Below are positions 39,101 to 44,365 of a stretch of 64,000 nt of DNA, piece after piece. The position numbers and the translations under genes are program-made. Each line of letters begins with the position of its first letter. The first letter of the stretch is position 1. Source of the stretch: Echinometra lucunter (lineage: Eukaryota; Echinodermata; Echinoidea; Camarodonta; Echinometridae); NCBI GenBank assembly GCA_029962745.1, contig CM057157.1:739491-803490 (forward strand), given 5' to 3'. Under the pieces are notes generated by a model, which saw only the letters and a list, made by a program, of their open reading frames with translations, was not told the origin of the DNA and did not search any database.

Positions 39101-41444
39101 TAAGAAGAACAGGTTATGCAGACTTTATTGGAAACATGAATATTTGAGGACGAATGATAACCCTGATTGTGATTGTTCAGAGAAGTTAGATCTAAATCTA
39201 GATCCAGCCTTCTTTTGTATAGGTTGTTCCTCGTTCGCGGACATTGAATAACACCAGTCCAAATAATTATAGCAACAGATTGGTTTCTCTTTTGAAAAAT
39301 GAGTAAATCCGACACATAATATCTCAGCTGGTATAGGCCCTACCCTTTTTCTTTTTTTTTGGGGGGGGGGGGGGTTAGAATGCCTTTTGAGTTAAGCAAA
39401 TAATATCTTCATCAAAGTTACAAAATAATCAAAGATCGTATTATGAAATGCCGAATAAACGAATAATTAATAAAATAAAAGAGAAATAAAACACTATAAA
39501 GGTGTACTTTTGTTTAGGCTTATATACAATTAATTGTCAAGACAAAATCTTTGTATTACTTTGTTTGTAATAGGTATATTATGTACTTACCCAGGTATGG
39601 TTCCATCAATCCACCTGTATTCATCATCACCGTCCATATCTTCTAGGCCGATGTAATAGTTACCATTCTGTCTTAGTAATCTTTCTGCTATGAAATTCTG
39701 TTGTATTGGTAGATAGGTTATGATTTAACATCAGAATATGTTTTATGCCGATCTCATTTTAACGCACAACAAACATGTCAAGACAACACTGGCAGGTAAT
39801 CATACAGATCAAACCATTCAGTTAATCAGGGTGATATGGTGTCGTTCTAGGCCGGTATTCAATAAACCCCTGTACCCTATATCTCTGCCGTCCAGTTACA
39901 AAAGCAAGCAACTCTGTAAAACGAGTTTCTGAGTAAATTAAGCAAATATGTCATTGTTTTATGAGGAAATACATGGAGCTGCTTCCTTTTGATTTTCTAT
40001 CCCTGCAGGAAAGAATACAGTTTCACAAAGTGTGTTCACAGTGTGTTCACATAATGGACTATGTGAAGATGTGATTCTCACTGTTAAAGCGCTCAAATTT
40101 AACCGTGTGAAGATGATTTCACACTGTGAAAACCTCCACAATGTGAGTGTTCACAGTGTGTTCACATAGTGGACTCTGTGAATATGAGATTTACACTGTT
40201 AAAACGTTCAAATTTAACGGTGTGAACACAATGTGGCACACTGTGTTCTTTCCAGCAGGGATATTTCGGAAATTGGGGTCATTATGACCTTGATTGTTCG
40301 TTGCCAATAGGCCTACCCCAAATGAAGAAAAAACAAATCTAAGCAATAAGAGATACTTCCTTCTGTCATTAAACGGCAAATCTGTACTGGATTATCATGA
40401 TTATTGCAAGCTCCTGTGTCTAATTTCAACGTGCTTTGTATCTTTGTCATTATCCCAGAAATTTGTTTGTTTTACATGCTATATCATATCTTGTTTAGTT
40501 TCTTGTTTTAATGCTTGTAAAAAAAAAAAAGAAAGAAAGAATAAAAGCATTATCATGAAAGGAAAAAAAAAGAAATTCTTATGTAATCTAGGCTATCGTT
40601 TTATGAAGCCATATGTATTTCCTTGTTTTTAAACTTTGAATTTTTATTATTTCTTCAAAGTTTGCTGTCTCAGGGTGTAATCTGGACCACTATTCAGTTA
40701 GAATGAATGATAATAACAACTTCAAAAATTTATAATTGATTGATTGGTGATAATGGAGGACAAGGAGGAAACGGAGTTTTCTACTCATTTGTTCACAAGA
40801 CTTATAAATTCTCACTTTTTCGGGCTGACATGAGGTCACTAAAGGTTTCTTGATACAGTAATAGTGCGACTGAGTTTCTTAAACTTAGTTCCAGAAGATG
40901 TGCCAGACCAATACAAAAAACAAAACTGTTTCTATTTGTGTGGCGAAAATCATCCTTTAATCCTCTGACCAAGCAATACCTTTAAATGACATTTTTGCGG
41001 TCTCATTGAGACCGATAAATTTAGTAAGAGTAACAGAAGTTTACAGCAACATCTCATCATGAATAGAGGAACAGGTATGACTTAATGACGACAAAACACT
41101 TGATGTGCCGTGATATTATCATTGCTTCAATTCAGGCGCTCTGGTCGGTTCTTTTCATAAAATTGCAAGATTCGTATATATAACTGTTATAAAGAAGTAT
41201 GGAAATGAAGTGAACTGAAATGTTATAGTGTTTAATTGTTATATAAGCCTGTACGTAAGAGATAGTCAATGTATACGTACATTTTGTCCCTGTGATGTAA
41301 TGATTACCATGTCACCTCCTAAGCTTTGACAGTGTGCACGTGTTTGAGAGAATGACCTGTAGACACCGTCATCACCATGGTAGAAGAGATACTGGTAGCC
41401 GCCATACACATCCAAGCCTGATGTAGAACACTCTTGACATTGCA
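417..41444 (-). CDS. Composite gene model: CTLD(x5)-Ig-Ig-EGF(x5)-Ig-FN3-TM receptor, Tie/TEK-like, 3' end outside window
   Basis: Joining 25 exons on the minus strand gives five C-type lectin domains, two Ig domains, five EGF-like modules, a third Ig-like exon, one FN3 and a transmembrane helix. All outer exon borders are phase 1, and CTLD exons are split 0 then 2, so the reading frame stays open throughout. Ig-Ig-EGF-Ig-FN3-TM is the Tie family ectodomain order, and the DAGVY...RLIV end of Ig-B and the CLPDPYGC motif of EGF-2 are Tie-like. Vertebrate Tie has three FN3 modules; only one is seen. The cytoplasmic part, expected to be a tyrosine kinase if this is a true Tie relative, lies left of the window. 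No signal-peptide exon was found; it may be in the N gap or further upstream. The link between CTLD-0, CTLD-1B and the rest is inferred from order and phase only. Confidence 0.7.
583..1254. other. Intron, no gene seen
   Basis: AT-rich sequence between the FN3 and TM exons. I see no further exon or repeat with clear ends. Confidence 0.6.
1255..1608 (-). CDS. Exon: fibronectin type III domain
   Basis: 118-residue phase 1-1 exon, acceptor TTGTGCAG and donor C|GTAGGT. FN3 hallmarks in order: IGWRQWDPE (strand B tryptophan), GPVVGYKVYVR (strand C), YNISGLDAGTTYTIQI (the L-x-x-x-T-x-Y F-strand signature) and GEGEQGRALTFTLG. It sits next to the membrane, as FN3 modules do in Tie receptors. A donor six bases further on would give phase 2 and break the frame into the TM exon. 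Confidence 0.85.
1609..2422. other. Intron, no gene seen
   Basis: AT-rich, with short open frames only. No exon or recognisable repeat supported. Confidence 0.5.
2423..2716 (-). CDS. Exon: Ig-like domain (third Ig)
   Basis: 98-residue phase 1-1 exon (acceptor AACTTAG, donor G|GTATTAAG). Two cysteines, in ALFSCAFTAS and PIYCFVGDPE, are about 60 residues apart, as in an Ig fold. Its position between the EGF block and FN3 is where Tie receptors have their third Ig. Sequence likeness to a specific Ig family is weak, so the domain name rests mainly on cysteine spacing, size and position. Confidence 0.65.
3414..3539 (-). CDS. Exon: EGF-like module 5
   Basis: 42-residue phase 1-1 exon (TTTCAG acceptor, G|GTATTT donor). 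Cysteine-rich: CYSSCSKTCHCSGG, then CNFLNGSCLSSTC and MGDKCETG. It is the last of five consecutive EGF-like exons, just before the third Ig. Confidence 0.78.
4239..4409 (-). CDS. Exon: EGF-like module 4 with an atypical C-terminal extension
   Basis: CPVGYFGTTCTQKCNCRNG and CDKDSGYC form the EGF core. The only phase-1 donor with good consensus (T|GTAAGA) lies 28 codons beyond the core, giving a tail with two more cysteines (GLCDIRY, PSHCIT). An earlier GTAGCAG donor would be phase 0 and break the pattern. The 3' border is therefore less sure than the rest. Confidence 0.65.
4710..4841 (-). CDS. Exon: EGF-like module 3
   Basis: 44-residue phase 1-1 exon: GCPAGKFGADCRQECHC, CDDFTGECPGDC and WSGPACQG. 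Eight cysteines in laminin/EGF-like spacing. Acceptor AAAAG, donor G|GTATAA. Confidence 0.82.
5145..5294 (-). CDS. Exon: EGF-like module 2 (Tie-type)
   Basis: 50-residue phase 1-1 exon beginning ACGEYGYGWNCEFECG and containing CLPDPYGCNCLAGYTG then YCNES. The CLPDPYGC(N/S)C motif in an EGF repeat is characteristic of Tie/TEK receptors and is the strongest single family marker in the window. Acceptor TTTCAG, donor A|GTAAGTG. Confidence 0.88.
5295..6130. other. Intron, no gene seen
   Basis: AT-rich intron with a short G run near 5718. Nothing else supported. Confidence 0.5.
6131..6265 (-). CDS. Exon: EGF-like module 1 (Tie-type)
   Basis: 45-residue phase 1-1 exon: CPDGRWNPPLCDRLCDTC, NGGVCHEQSGTCICPPGF, AGNNCLQG. 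The NGGVCHE...G-C-ICPPGF stretch directly after the second Ig is the arrangement of Tie receptors. Acceptor TTAACAG, donor G|GTATAA. Confidence 0.88.
6480..7373. repeat. ~0.9-kb trinucleotide microsatellite (TAC/CTA)n
   Basis: Nearly uninterrupted (CTA)n, with CTG, ACG and ATT variants, in the intron between Ig-B and EGF-1. Long open frames (poly-Leu, poly-Tyr, poly-Val) on both strands are artefacts of the repeat. Confidence 0.97.
7515..7793 (-). CDS. Exon: Ig domain B (Tie Ig2-like)
   Basis: 93-residue phase 1-1 exon. VGNNITLSV (strand B), WKKFNDEGWV (strand C), YTIQSATLSDAGVYVTYQ (D-A-G-V-Y, strand F) and FIRLIVKG (strand G). It lacks the usual strand-B cysteine, as in Tie Ig2, and leads straight into the EGF block. 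Close paralogue of 44090-44365. Confidence 0.85.
7834..7875. repeat. (CA)n microsatellite
   Basis: About 21 perfect AC dinucleotides in the intron between the two Ig exons. Confidence 0.97.
7876..9086. other. Intron with pyrimidine-rich tract
   Basis: No exon supported. Contains a CTT/CCT-rich tract at about 8696-8800 and an unrecognised 65-codon open frame at 8235-8432 (plus strand) with no splice or family support. Confidence 0.5.
9087..9407 (-). CDS. Exon: Ig domain A (Tie Ig1-like)
   Basis: 107-residue phase 1-1 exon (acceptor TTCGTAG, donor C|GTGAGT). DPRPILPVHLM start, cysteines in DASFLCLLGSEDEE and GFGFFECSVVTATR, i.e. an Ig fold with the F-strand cysteine in a G-F-F-E-C setting similar to Tie Ig1. 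Near-identical paralogue at 45028-45348. Confidence 0.83.
9818..9948 (-). CDS. Exon: CTLD-3, C-terminal third
   Basis: FPAWSNGDATLRENERC, GWRKLPCTSYLRFACEKP. It provides the last conserved cysteines of a C-type lectin fold. No EPN or WND motif, so calcium-dependent sugar binding is unlikely for this domain. Phase 2 in, phase 1 out (A|GTAAGTAC). Confidence 0.86.
10357..10466 (-). CDS. Exon: CTLD-3, middle third
   Basis: THLIRLAEGNSFWFGLDDP and GTLQWIDGTALENN: the W-I/F-G-L and W-x-D-G cores of a C-type lectin fold. Phase 0 in, phase 2 out (GA|GTATGT). Confidence 0.88.
10467..11039. other. Intron, poly-G run only
   Basis: Contains a G run at about 10646-10659; no exon or repeat with clear ends. 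Confidence 0.5.
11040..11182 (-). CDS. Exon: CTLD-3, N-terminal third
   Basis: IPESEWTHLDGTLYYIS, SYSFARQYCQAQGGDLAQP, then THEIN. The S-x-A-R-x-Y-C-x-x-x-G-G-D-L-A helix is a standard CTLD signature. Phase 1 in, phase 0 out (GTAAGA). Confidence 0.88.
11520..11659 (-). CDS. Exon: CTLD-2, C-terminal third (EPN and WND present)
   Basis: YSQWSHGEPNNDQGNEDC, SSIGWNDYPCSVKQPFICE. It carries both EPN and WND, the calcium and mannose-type sugar-binding motifs of C-type lectins. Donor T|GTGAGTC, phase 1. Confidence 0.9.
11780..11952. repeat. Fragment of dispersed poly-C/G repeat
   Basis: A C run at about 11872-11885, then CGAAAAAAATCCTGCATATG. It resembles the edge of the dispersed family seen at 37810-38090 (TCTAAA/TGCAAAAG, TATTCTT, CCCCCC, AAATTCCTGC). 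Borders approximate. Confidence 0.45.
11963..12069 (-). CDS. Exon: CTLD-2, middle third
   Basis: SFLYNRVSRSNTCLFFGLTD and FTWIDGTPLR. Phase 0 in (TGTAG|AGC), phase 2 out (CG|GTAGGT). Paralogue at 52956-53062. Confidence 0.88.
12452..12829 (-). mobile_element. LINE fragment, reverse-transcriptase ORF C-terminus
   Basis: The minus-strand frame contains RPARSLRSADQALV, WGERAFSFSGPKLWNSLPQ and a short tail. The G-x-R-A-F-S...P-x-L-W-N-S-L-P motif closes many CR1/L2-type LINE ORF2 proteins. 5'-truncated and intronic. The clade is a loose call. Confidence 0.7.
12855..13000 (-). CDS. Exon: CTLD-2, N-terminal third
   Basis: VFDDDSEALFGGMNYFISAS, WMDRSYSDARTYCQYHGADL, ALITSEDIN. Phase 1 in, phase 0 out (GTATGT). 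The first two bases of the exon complete the Val codon begun by the CTLD-1A exon at 25602-25735. Confidence 0.9.
12942..13257. repeat. Identical 158-bp tandem duplication across an exon 5' end
   Basis: 12942-13099 and 13100-13257 match at every base I compared. The unit includes the first ~59 bases of the CTLD-2 N-terminal exon, its acceptor and upstream intron, so a second acceptor plus partial exon lies just upstream of the true one. Confidence 0.93.
15390..15764 (-). CDS. Unrecognised ORF inside the inverted arm
   Basis: 124-codon open frame, MMTLQFTYTDPKRILN at the start, then SNGYYKGAVYNTALNKTHY and VVVRVPDLHTVMSLFLPA. I do not recognise the family; the YYKGAVYNTAL...Y stretch faintly resembles the end of an FN3 module. 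The opposite arm (18.35-18.70 kb) holds a mutated copy. It may be a captured host exon, an element ORF or chance. Confidence 0.3.
   Translation of the reverse strand: MMTLQFTYTDPKRILNVLCLGLHFSNGHISNGYYKGAVYNTALNKTHYTTCTDHVCDLSEVLRMHFATTGFVLQDVVVRVPDLHTVMSLFLPATAVENHQLVNSVSSSSASKTDTSVCSVLSVL
15840..16870 (-). mobile_element. LINE RT C-terminal fragment, internally duplicated
   Basis: In broken frames the minus strand reads like the end of a non-LTR RT ORF (DKVKKDWAAYHSLKSVWKSD, then a TGQRPG stretch). About 250 bp is tandemly duplicated (16051-16300 and 16301-16552). It is inverted relative to the plus-strand LINE at 18.0-18.25 kb. Confidence 0.6.
16870..18290 (+). mobile_element. Decayed non-LTR retrotransposon RT, plus strand
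   Basis: Across frameshifts the plus strand reads EGKAYGEDGVVSEVMKRC, then WKISYIIPVPKKRDF, YNQNGFRLKGRSPTSHVL, VFIDFKKAFD (RT motif A) and MLRTALSV...ELYRNLIKVSS (C-terminal region). No intact ORF. It sits at the centre of the 6.7-kb inverted element. Confidence 0.7.
21027..23132 (-). mobile_element. Tc1/mariner element, dead transposase
   Basis: TIR CAGTGCCCTCCAAAAG at the left and CTTTTGGAGGGCAGTG at the right (one mismatch), flanked by TA. Minus-strand transposase pieces in order: HTH end YLQEAGLMGRVTCKKPFLKK (about 22531-22722), catalytic-core HGGGSVTAWGCFGADSVG (about 22160-22382), then after the MITE QQANGPKHS, where the family usually has D-N-D-P-K-H, so the second catalytic Asp is lost; MDWPS is followed by a stop codon within the usual W-P-S-Q-S-P-D-L-N-P motif. 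Inactive. Confidence 0.93.
21904..22157. mobile_element. 254-bp foldback MITE with 9-bp TSD inside the Tc1 transposase
   Basis: Arms of ~108 bp (TAGTCTAGATTCTGGACTCT ... inverse) with only a few mismatches around a ~38-nt loop. TSD GCTGGCAAA at 21895-21903 and 22158-22166, perfect. A 9-bp TSD and long TIRs suit Mutator-like (MULE) derived MITEs. Inserted in the codons just before the QQANGPKHS motif of the host transposase. Confidence 0.93.
24508..25278. repeat. Non-coding repeat 3' end, LINE-tail-like (copy A)
   Basis: Pyrimidine-rich stretches, then CAGCTTTCGGGCTGCAATAC and GTTGAATAAATAAACCATTA with an ATT tail, the look of a LINE 3' end on the plus strand. Together with 13404-13730 and 20409-20867 it was one continuous sequence before the insertions; the uninterrupted version is 31465-32905. 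Confidence 0.55.
25602..25735 (-). CDS. Exon: CTLD-1A, C-terminal third (EPN, WYD)
   Basis: FNNWYKGIEPNDQNSWGC, SGPSWYDQGPQQSFPYICE, RTR. EPN is intact but the WND triad reads WYD. Phase 2 in, phase 1 out (G|GTATGT). Almost identical to 33234-33367. Confidence 0.9.
26465..26622. repeat. Two-unit ~76-bp tandem repeat
   Basis: CACTAATCAACGATATCCCC ... TTAAACCTCAATATTTGTGT occurs twice in a row. The same pair occurs in copy B at about 34267-34425, so it predates the segmental duplication. Confidence 0.85.
26805..26837. repeat. (TA)n microsatellite
   Basis: About 16 TA units; expanded to about 25 at the equivalent place in copy B (34600-34650). Confidence 0.9.
27342..27460 (-). CDS. Exon: CTLD-1A, middle third
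   Basis: TFLKNLLPPCTSCAEYFCYW, FGLQRHGWGDFSWLDGTALE. W-F-G-L and W-L-D-G cores are intact; three extra cysteines precede the core. Phase 0 in, phase 2 out (GA|GTACGT). Confidence 0.88.
27835..28060 (-). mobile_element. tRNA-derived SINE (copy A)
   Basis: On the minus strand, TGGCTTACTTATTGATAAAG leads to GTCGTGGGTTCGATCCCCG, matching pol III A and B boxes of a tRNA head, followed by a tRNA-unrelated body ending near a G run. The same SINE is at 35640-35860 in copy B, so it was present before duplication. Borders approximate. Confidence 0.8.
28582..28721 (-). CDS. Exon: CTLD-1A, N-terminal third
   Basis: DVGCRWHELGESQYLI, TLNDGRTTCQSYGGDLAMI, KTEEIN. Start chosen at CCCATAG because it gives phase 1; the closer TTGCAG would give phase 2. 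Retains the early cysteine (GCRW) that copy B has lost. Confidence 0.87.
28811..29030. mobile_element. Truncated hAT-like MITE fused to a second MITE end (copy A)
   Basis: Starts CAGGGCCGTACGCAG like the complete 250-bp element at 36599-36848, but at its G run it jumps into the G run of the adjacent TA-flanked MITE. Relative to copy B this removes its right end, the CTLD pseudo-exon and half of the next MITE. Confidence 0.75.
29360..29720 (+). repeat. 15-bp minisatellite, AAAAATGTCAGAGGT units
   Basis: About 22 head-to-tail units of 15 bp with single-base variants. As 15 is a multiple of 3 and the unit lacks stops, spurious KNVRG-type frames result. An inverted array of the same unit is at 30838-31070. 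Confidence 0.96.
29740..30830. repeat. Inverted spacer between the two minisatellite arrays
   Basis: Sequence just inside each array is related in inverse orientation (CAGGTACGAATACTGAATT near 29763; AATTCAATATTCTTACCTG near 30792). The structure is therefore a large imperfect inverted repeat with arrays inside its arms. No ORF supported; a C run is at 30058-30078. Confidence 0.6.
30838..31070 (-). repeat. 15-bp minisatellite, inverted array
   Basis: About 15 units of TGACATTTTTACCTC, the reverse complement of the 29360-29720 unit, with a few variants. Confidence 0.95.
31465..32905. repeat. Uninterrupted LINE-tail-like repeat holding two empty target sites
   Basis: TTATTCCTAATCACC around 31794 is the empty site of the 6.7-kb element, and GGATCCTCACCTGTACTC around 32256 is the empty site of the hAT-like element. 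It ends with TTGAATAAATAAACCATTAT. Confidence 0.85.
33234..33367 (-). CDS. Exon: CTLD-1B, C-terminal third
   Basis: As 25602-25735 with IEPNNQ in place of IEPNDQ; EPN kept, WYD at the WND site. Acceptor and donor are unchanged. Confidence 0.88.
33670..33840 (+). mobile_element. SINE with ATT tail, absent from copy A
   Basis: Starts AGGCGCCTGGCTGGAATG and ends GGCGCTATATAAATCC followed by ATTATTATT. Copy A reads straight through at 26040 (AGTCGATTATCTAAATTC), so the insertion followed the duplication. Confidence 0.85.
34600..34650. repeat. (TA)n microsatellite
   Basis: About 25 uninterrupted TA units. Confidence 0.95.
35150..35268 (-). CDS. Exon: CTLD-1B, middle third
   Basis: Protein identical to 27342-27460. 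Phase 0 in, phase 2 out. Confidence 0.87.
35640..35860 (-). mobile_element. tRNA-derived SINE (copy B)
   Basis: Orthologous to 27835-28060; GGGTTCGATCCCCG B box on the minus strand. Borders approximate. Confidence 0.8.
36365..36504 (-). CDS. Exon: CTLD-1B, N-terminal third
   Basis: DVGYRWHELGESQYLI, TLNNARTTCQSYGGDLAMI, KTEEIN. The early cysteine of copy A (GCRW) is tyrosine here, so one disulfide may be missing. Confidence 0.86.
36599..36848. mobile_element. 250-bp hAT-like MITE, complete, 8-bp TSD
   Basis: CAGGGCCGTACCC start, GTACGGCCATG end, TSD TATAAGAC at 36591-36598 and 36849-36856. Interior: GAGCGAAGCGACCGAGCTGG, then a stretch of G and C runs. Prototype of the poly-G dispersed family in this window. 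Confidence 0.88.
36940..37090 (-). pseudogene. CTLD-1-like N-terminal exon, frame broken
   Basis: The minus strand after TGTAAACAG reads DVGCRHGR then a stop; the 3' half in another frame reads RAACQSYGGDLAMISTAEIN with the GTAATC donor position. A third, degenerate copy of the CTLD-1 first exon, adjacent to CTLD-1B. Absent from copy A. Confidence 0.75.
37109..37319. mobile_element. 211-bp TA-flanked MITE
   Basis: Perfect TIRs CACTCTAAAAAGGATTGGTC / GACCAATCCTTTTTAGAGTG, flanked by TA on both sides. A G run of about 30 lies in the middle. Copy A keeps only the right half. Confidence 0.92.
37800..38095. repeat. Dispersed poly-G/C-flanked repeat
   Basis: Flanked by GCCGTACGCAC and GCGTACGGCCATG; body includes CAATCTAAATTCTAAAAGTG and CACTCTCTCGCTTGCGTG, then a C run. 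Same family as 36599-36848. Confidence 0.65.
38183..38800. mobile_element. Foldback element with CGTACGA-rich interior
   Basis: Ends GACGGTCTCTTGTTCGTTAG and AACGAACAAGAGAGAG...CGGTC are inverted (about 40-bp arms with gaps, also ATTTGGGTAGGTC / GACCATACCCAAAT). The interior repeats short TTACGATCTC / GTACGATCTC / TCGTACGA units. No ORF. Confidence 0.6.
38892..39046 (-). CDS. Exon: CTLD-0, C-terminal third
   Basis: YNNWVDTEDLASSGSPPYC, then HGKWNRVTCTSERRHICQ. No EPN; WNR at the WND site. Phase 2 in, phase 1 out (G|GTAAGT). A diverged CTLD, unlike the CTLD-1/2/3 types. Confidence 0.85.
39591..39697 (-). CDS. Exon: CTLD-0, middle third
   Basis: NFIAERLLRQNGNYYIGLED, DDEYRWIDGTIPG. Y-I-G-L and W-I-D-G cores. 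Phase 0 in, phase 2 out (GG|GTAAGT). Confidence 0.87.
40000..40261. mobile_element. 262-bp TA-flanked MITE with two internal repeats
   Basis: TIRs TCCCTGCAGGAAAGA / TCTTTCCAGCAGGGA between TA dinucleotides. The interior has two copies (about 110 bp) of a unit with GTTCACAGTGTGTTCACATA and CAAATTTAAC. Confidence 0.85.
40262..41280. other. Intron, no gene seen
   Basis: AT-rich sequence with an A run near 40520; no exon supported. Confidence 0.5.
41281..41444 (-). CDS. Exon: CTLD-0, N-terminal third
   Basis: VQCQECSTSGLDVYGGYQYL, SFSQTRAHCQSLGGDMVII, TSQGQN. The QCQEC start and the H-C-x-S-L-G-G-D-M helix are CTLD-like. Phase 1 in (TGACAG), phase 0 out (GTACGT). First exon I can attach to the left receptor; phase 1 entry suggests a signal-peptide or further domain exon upstream. 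Confidence 0.84.
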
Positions 41445-42365
41445 CTGTCAAACGCAACGATAGTCAATAAAATATCAATATTTCTGCACATGTGCTGATT
41501 ACTACTTTTTATTACGACCAAATTAGAAGGGACATGACTTTTTTTAAAGGAAAAATAATTATTTGATTTTTTTTTTCATTTTCGATTCAGGCTAATCTTA
41601 GAGGATTCTAAGGAATATATCTCACGTACGAACCAATCTTGCAAGGTATATTCACACGATGAGGACCTAGCAATTAAAATAAGTATGAGGCCCTTTTCAT
41701 GAGAGAGGAGTCCGAATAATCTCCTAATCAATCAGCCAATAAGTTCAAGCAATTTAAATCATACGAAGATTCAGTATTTTTTCCCAGTTCTTTTCCATGT
41801 AGCATTTACCAGGAAAAATGTTTCGCTTCCTCGTTAAATGTAGAAATTGAAATATTTCAAGAAGCGCCTGTCCTACATGTATGTATTAATTGCCTTTATC
41901 ATGTGGTACTAAAAATTTAATATAAATTTAGATAAACCAAATTACCTGTATCATTATACTATAGATCTTAATTGAGATGCGAATTCAAATGAAAGCTGTT
42001 TTTTATTAAAAAAAAAAAAGTAGCATGCGTATTAAAGGCATTGGCTAACTTTGTAAGCAGCTGTTTTCAACAATTCTCAAACTAAGATGAAAAATGTGTA
42101 TGTGCACTTGTATTTGTGCCAAAAAACCCTGAAACCAACCATGATTTGGATTGAAAAACTGTTGATAAGACGCAAACGCCTATTTTATTCGTTTTGGTCT
42201 CATGAGACAAATAACTAGAGGAGCATTTTCAACCAGTTCAAAAAAAAAACCCGTGCTGCACCTCTCTCCATGTACTATACATGATATGCATACACACACA
42301 GTTGGTACCGCTCAACACTCCAACCAGAGGCCACAGCAAGAGATTTGTAATCCCACGATCACGCA
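41445..42365. other. Non-coding stretch
   Basis: AT-rich; I looked on the minus strand for a signal-peptide exon ending in phase 1 and saw none I can support. Confidence 0.4.
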
Positions 42366-42680
42366 ATGACGTAGCTAGGATTTCATTTTAGGGGGCGGTA
42401 GTGTGCAGGCGAAGCGCGCTCCCTAGTGGGGAGGGTGCAAGGAGGGGGGAGTTCTTCCCCGCAAAGCGCGGAAGCTCCGACGTTTCTTTTTCACTGTTCC
42501 CTGTTTACTCCCGCTCTTCTTACGTACTCTTACCTTTTTTCTTTCCTCACTCACGCTTTTTTCTTCCTTTTTTCTTTCTTTTCCTTTTTTTTTTTTTTTT
42601 GTGGCGTTTTTTTTTTTTTTTTTTTTTTTTTTTTGGGGGGGGGACGACTGCCCCATCGCCCCCCCCCCCGGTGACGCGCC
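42366..42680. repeat. Dispersed GC-tract repeat (GCGAAGCGCG type)
   Basis: GACGTAGCTAGGATTTC, GCGAAGCGCGCTCCCTAG, GCGCGGAAGCTCCGACG, then pyrimidine-rich sequence and G/C runs. The reverse complement of the GC-rich edge recurs at 63100-63180. Confidence 0.7.
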
Positions 42681-42820
42681 TGCGATCACGCACATCACCA
42701 CTGAAGGATACGTTCTTCCCAAACACCATACGTTTGTGGAACGGTCTACCTGAGAATGTGGTCATCTCACCATCGATCGACATCTTCAAGACACGAGTCA
42801 GAGATGTCGTCTTAAACTAA
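42681..42820 (+). mobile_element. LINE fragment, ORF C-terminus, beside assembly gap
   Basis: SPLKDTFFPNTIRLWNGLP, ENVVISPSIDIFKTRV. F-F-P-x-T-I-R-L-W-N-x-L-P is a CR1/RTE-type ORF ending. Continues to the N gap. Confidence 0.7.
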
Positions 42821-42830
42821 CTCAAAATAT

Positions 42831-43330
42831 NNNNNNNNNNNNNNNNNNNNNNNNNNNNNNNNNNNNNNNNNNNNNNNNNNNNNNNNNNNNNNNNNNNNNN
42901 NNNNNNNNNNNNNNNNNNNNNNNNNNNNNNNNNNNNNNNNNNNNNNNNNNNNNNNNNNNNNNNNNNNNNNNNNNNNNNNNNNNNNNNNNNNNNNNNNNNN
43001 NNNNNNNNNNNNNNNNNNNNNNNNNNNNNNNNNNNNNNNNNNNNNNNNNNNNNNNNNNNNNNNNNNNNNNNNNNNNNNNNNNNNNNNNNNNNNNNNNNNN
43101 NNNNNNNNNNNNNNNNNNNNNNNNNNNNNNNNNNNNNNNNNNNNNNNNNNNNNNNNNNNNNNNNNNNNNNNNNNNNNNNNNNNNNNNNNNNNNNNNNNNN
43201 NNNNNNNNNNNNNNNNNNNNNNNNNNNNNNNNNNNNNNNNNNNNNNNNNNNNNNNNNNNNNNNNNNNNNNNNNNNNNNNNNNNNNNNNNNNNNNNNNNNN
43301 NNNNNNNNNNNNNNNNNNNNNNNNNNNNNN
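42831..43330. other. Assembly gap, 500 N
   Basis: Exactly 500 N, a conventional placeholder size, so the true length is unknown. It lies between the right Ig-B exon and CTLD-0. Confidence 0.99.
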
Positions 43331-44089
43331 TTTATATCATGGGGTATACACCTTTTTAATATTCATATTTTTGCAATGTATCATTGTATTTTTATTGGTA
43401 TGTATAATTGTTGTCAAGAGCCTCTTTTCCTCTTCTTTCTATCTGCCACTTTACTCTCTCCCTCTTCCTTCCCCCCCCCCTAAATCTCTTCCCTGTCTTT
43501 CTCCTCTATATCTATTACTTTTTTTTCTCCTTTTCTCCATCTTTCCCTTTCCTTCTCCATCTTTCCCTTCTGTCTTTTCCTCCCCCTATATTTGTATCTC
43601 TATCTGACATTCTTTGGCTAATAGCTATTTCTTTGCATGATTATGACTATATGACATGTATTTCCATTTTTGTAAATTGTATTATATCGTATAAAATCAA
43701 TGGTATACAGTATACATGAACATTCATATTCATATTTTATATTGATCATGTTGATTGTATTTTGATATTTCTTGAAATGTATACTTGTCTCTTACATCAA
43801 TTGTATTCATGTGCAATTCAGTTACTTGTAACTGCAATACATGAAATTGAATCATAAATACCATTTATCTATCTATCTATCCATCCAATCTGATTTATTT
43901 ACTATTAAGTCAATATTTGCTCTCTATGATTTGCTGGATAATTTCATGTAGCTTATTTATGTTGTATACTTATGTTTTACTCAGTGTACAAAATTCTGCA
44001 ATTTTGACCGCAAATTATTTTTTTTTAATTTTCAAACATTACATCACCATAGATAACATTAAGAATGAAATAGAAAGTTAAAACCGAAC
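43331..44089. other. Non-coding, LINE-tail-like
   Basis: Pyrimidine-rich, then ATTGTATTCATGTGCAATTC and an ATC tetranucleotide tail (CTATCTATCTATCC near 43870), suggesting a retroelement 3' end on the plus strand. Confidence 0.4.
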
Positions 44090-44365
44090 CTTTCACGATG
44101 AGTCTTATAAAGCTGAATTGGTATTGCTGCAACTCTCCTGCCTGATGTGTTACATACACACCGGCGTCTGTCAGATCTGCATAGTGAATGGTGTGTGTGA
44201 GACTCCCAGAACTTATTGCAGTGTCAACCCAACCTTCATCATTGATTTTCTTCCACGTGATATCATTAGTTCCCATATAAGACGAAGTACTGATGACAGA
44301 GAGAGTGATGTTATCTCCAACGCGTATCGTTTTTGTAAATCGACCATCGCTGGGTTGAAAATTAC
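44090..44365 (-). CDS. Exon: Ig domain B, right copy
   Basis: NFQPSDGRFTKTIRVGDN, WKKINDEGWVDTAIS, DLTDAGVYVTHQAGEL, FIRLIVKG. One codon shorter than 7515-7793. Phase 1-1. Confidence 0.85.

Noticed and set aside
42401..42820. 139-codon plus-strand ORF
   Set aside because: Chiefly pyrimidine-tract and G-run sequence read through; only its final ~45 codons are a LINE fragment, which is annotated.
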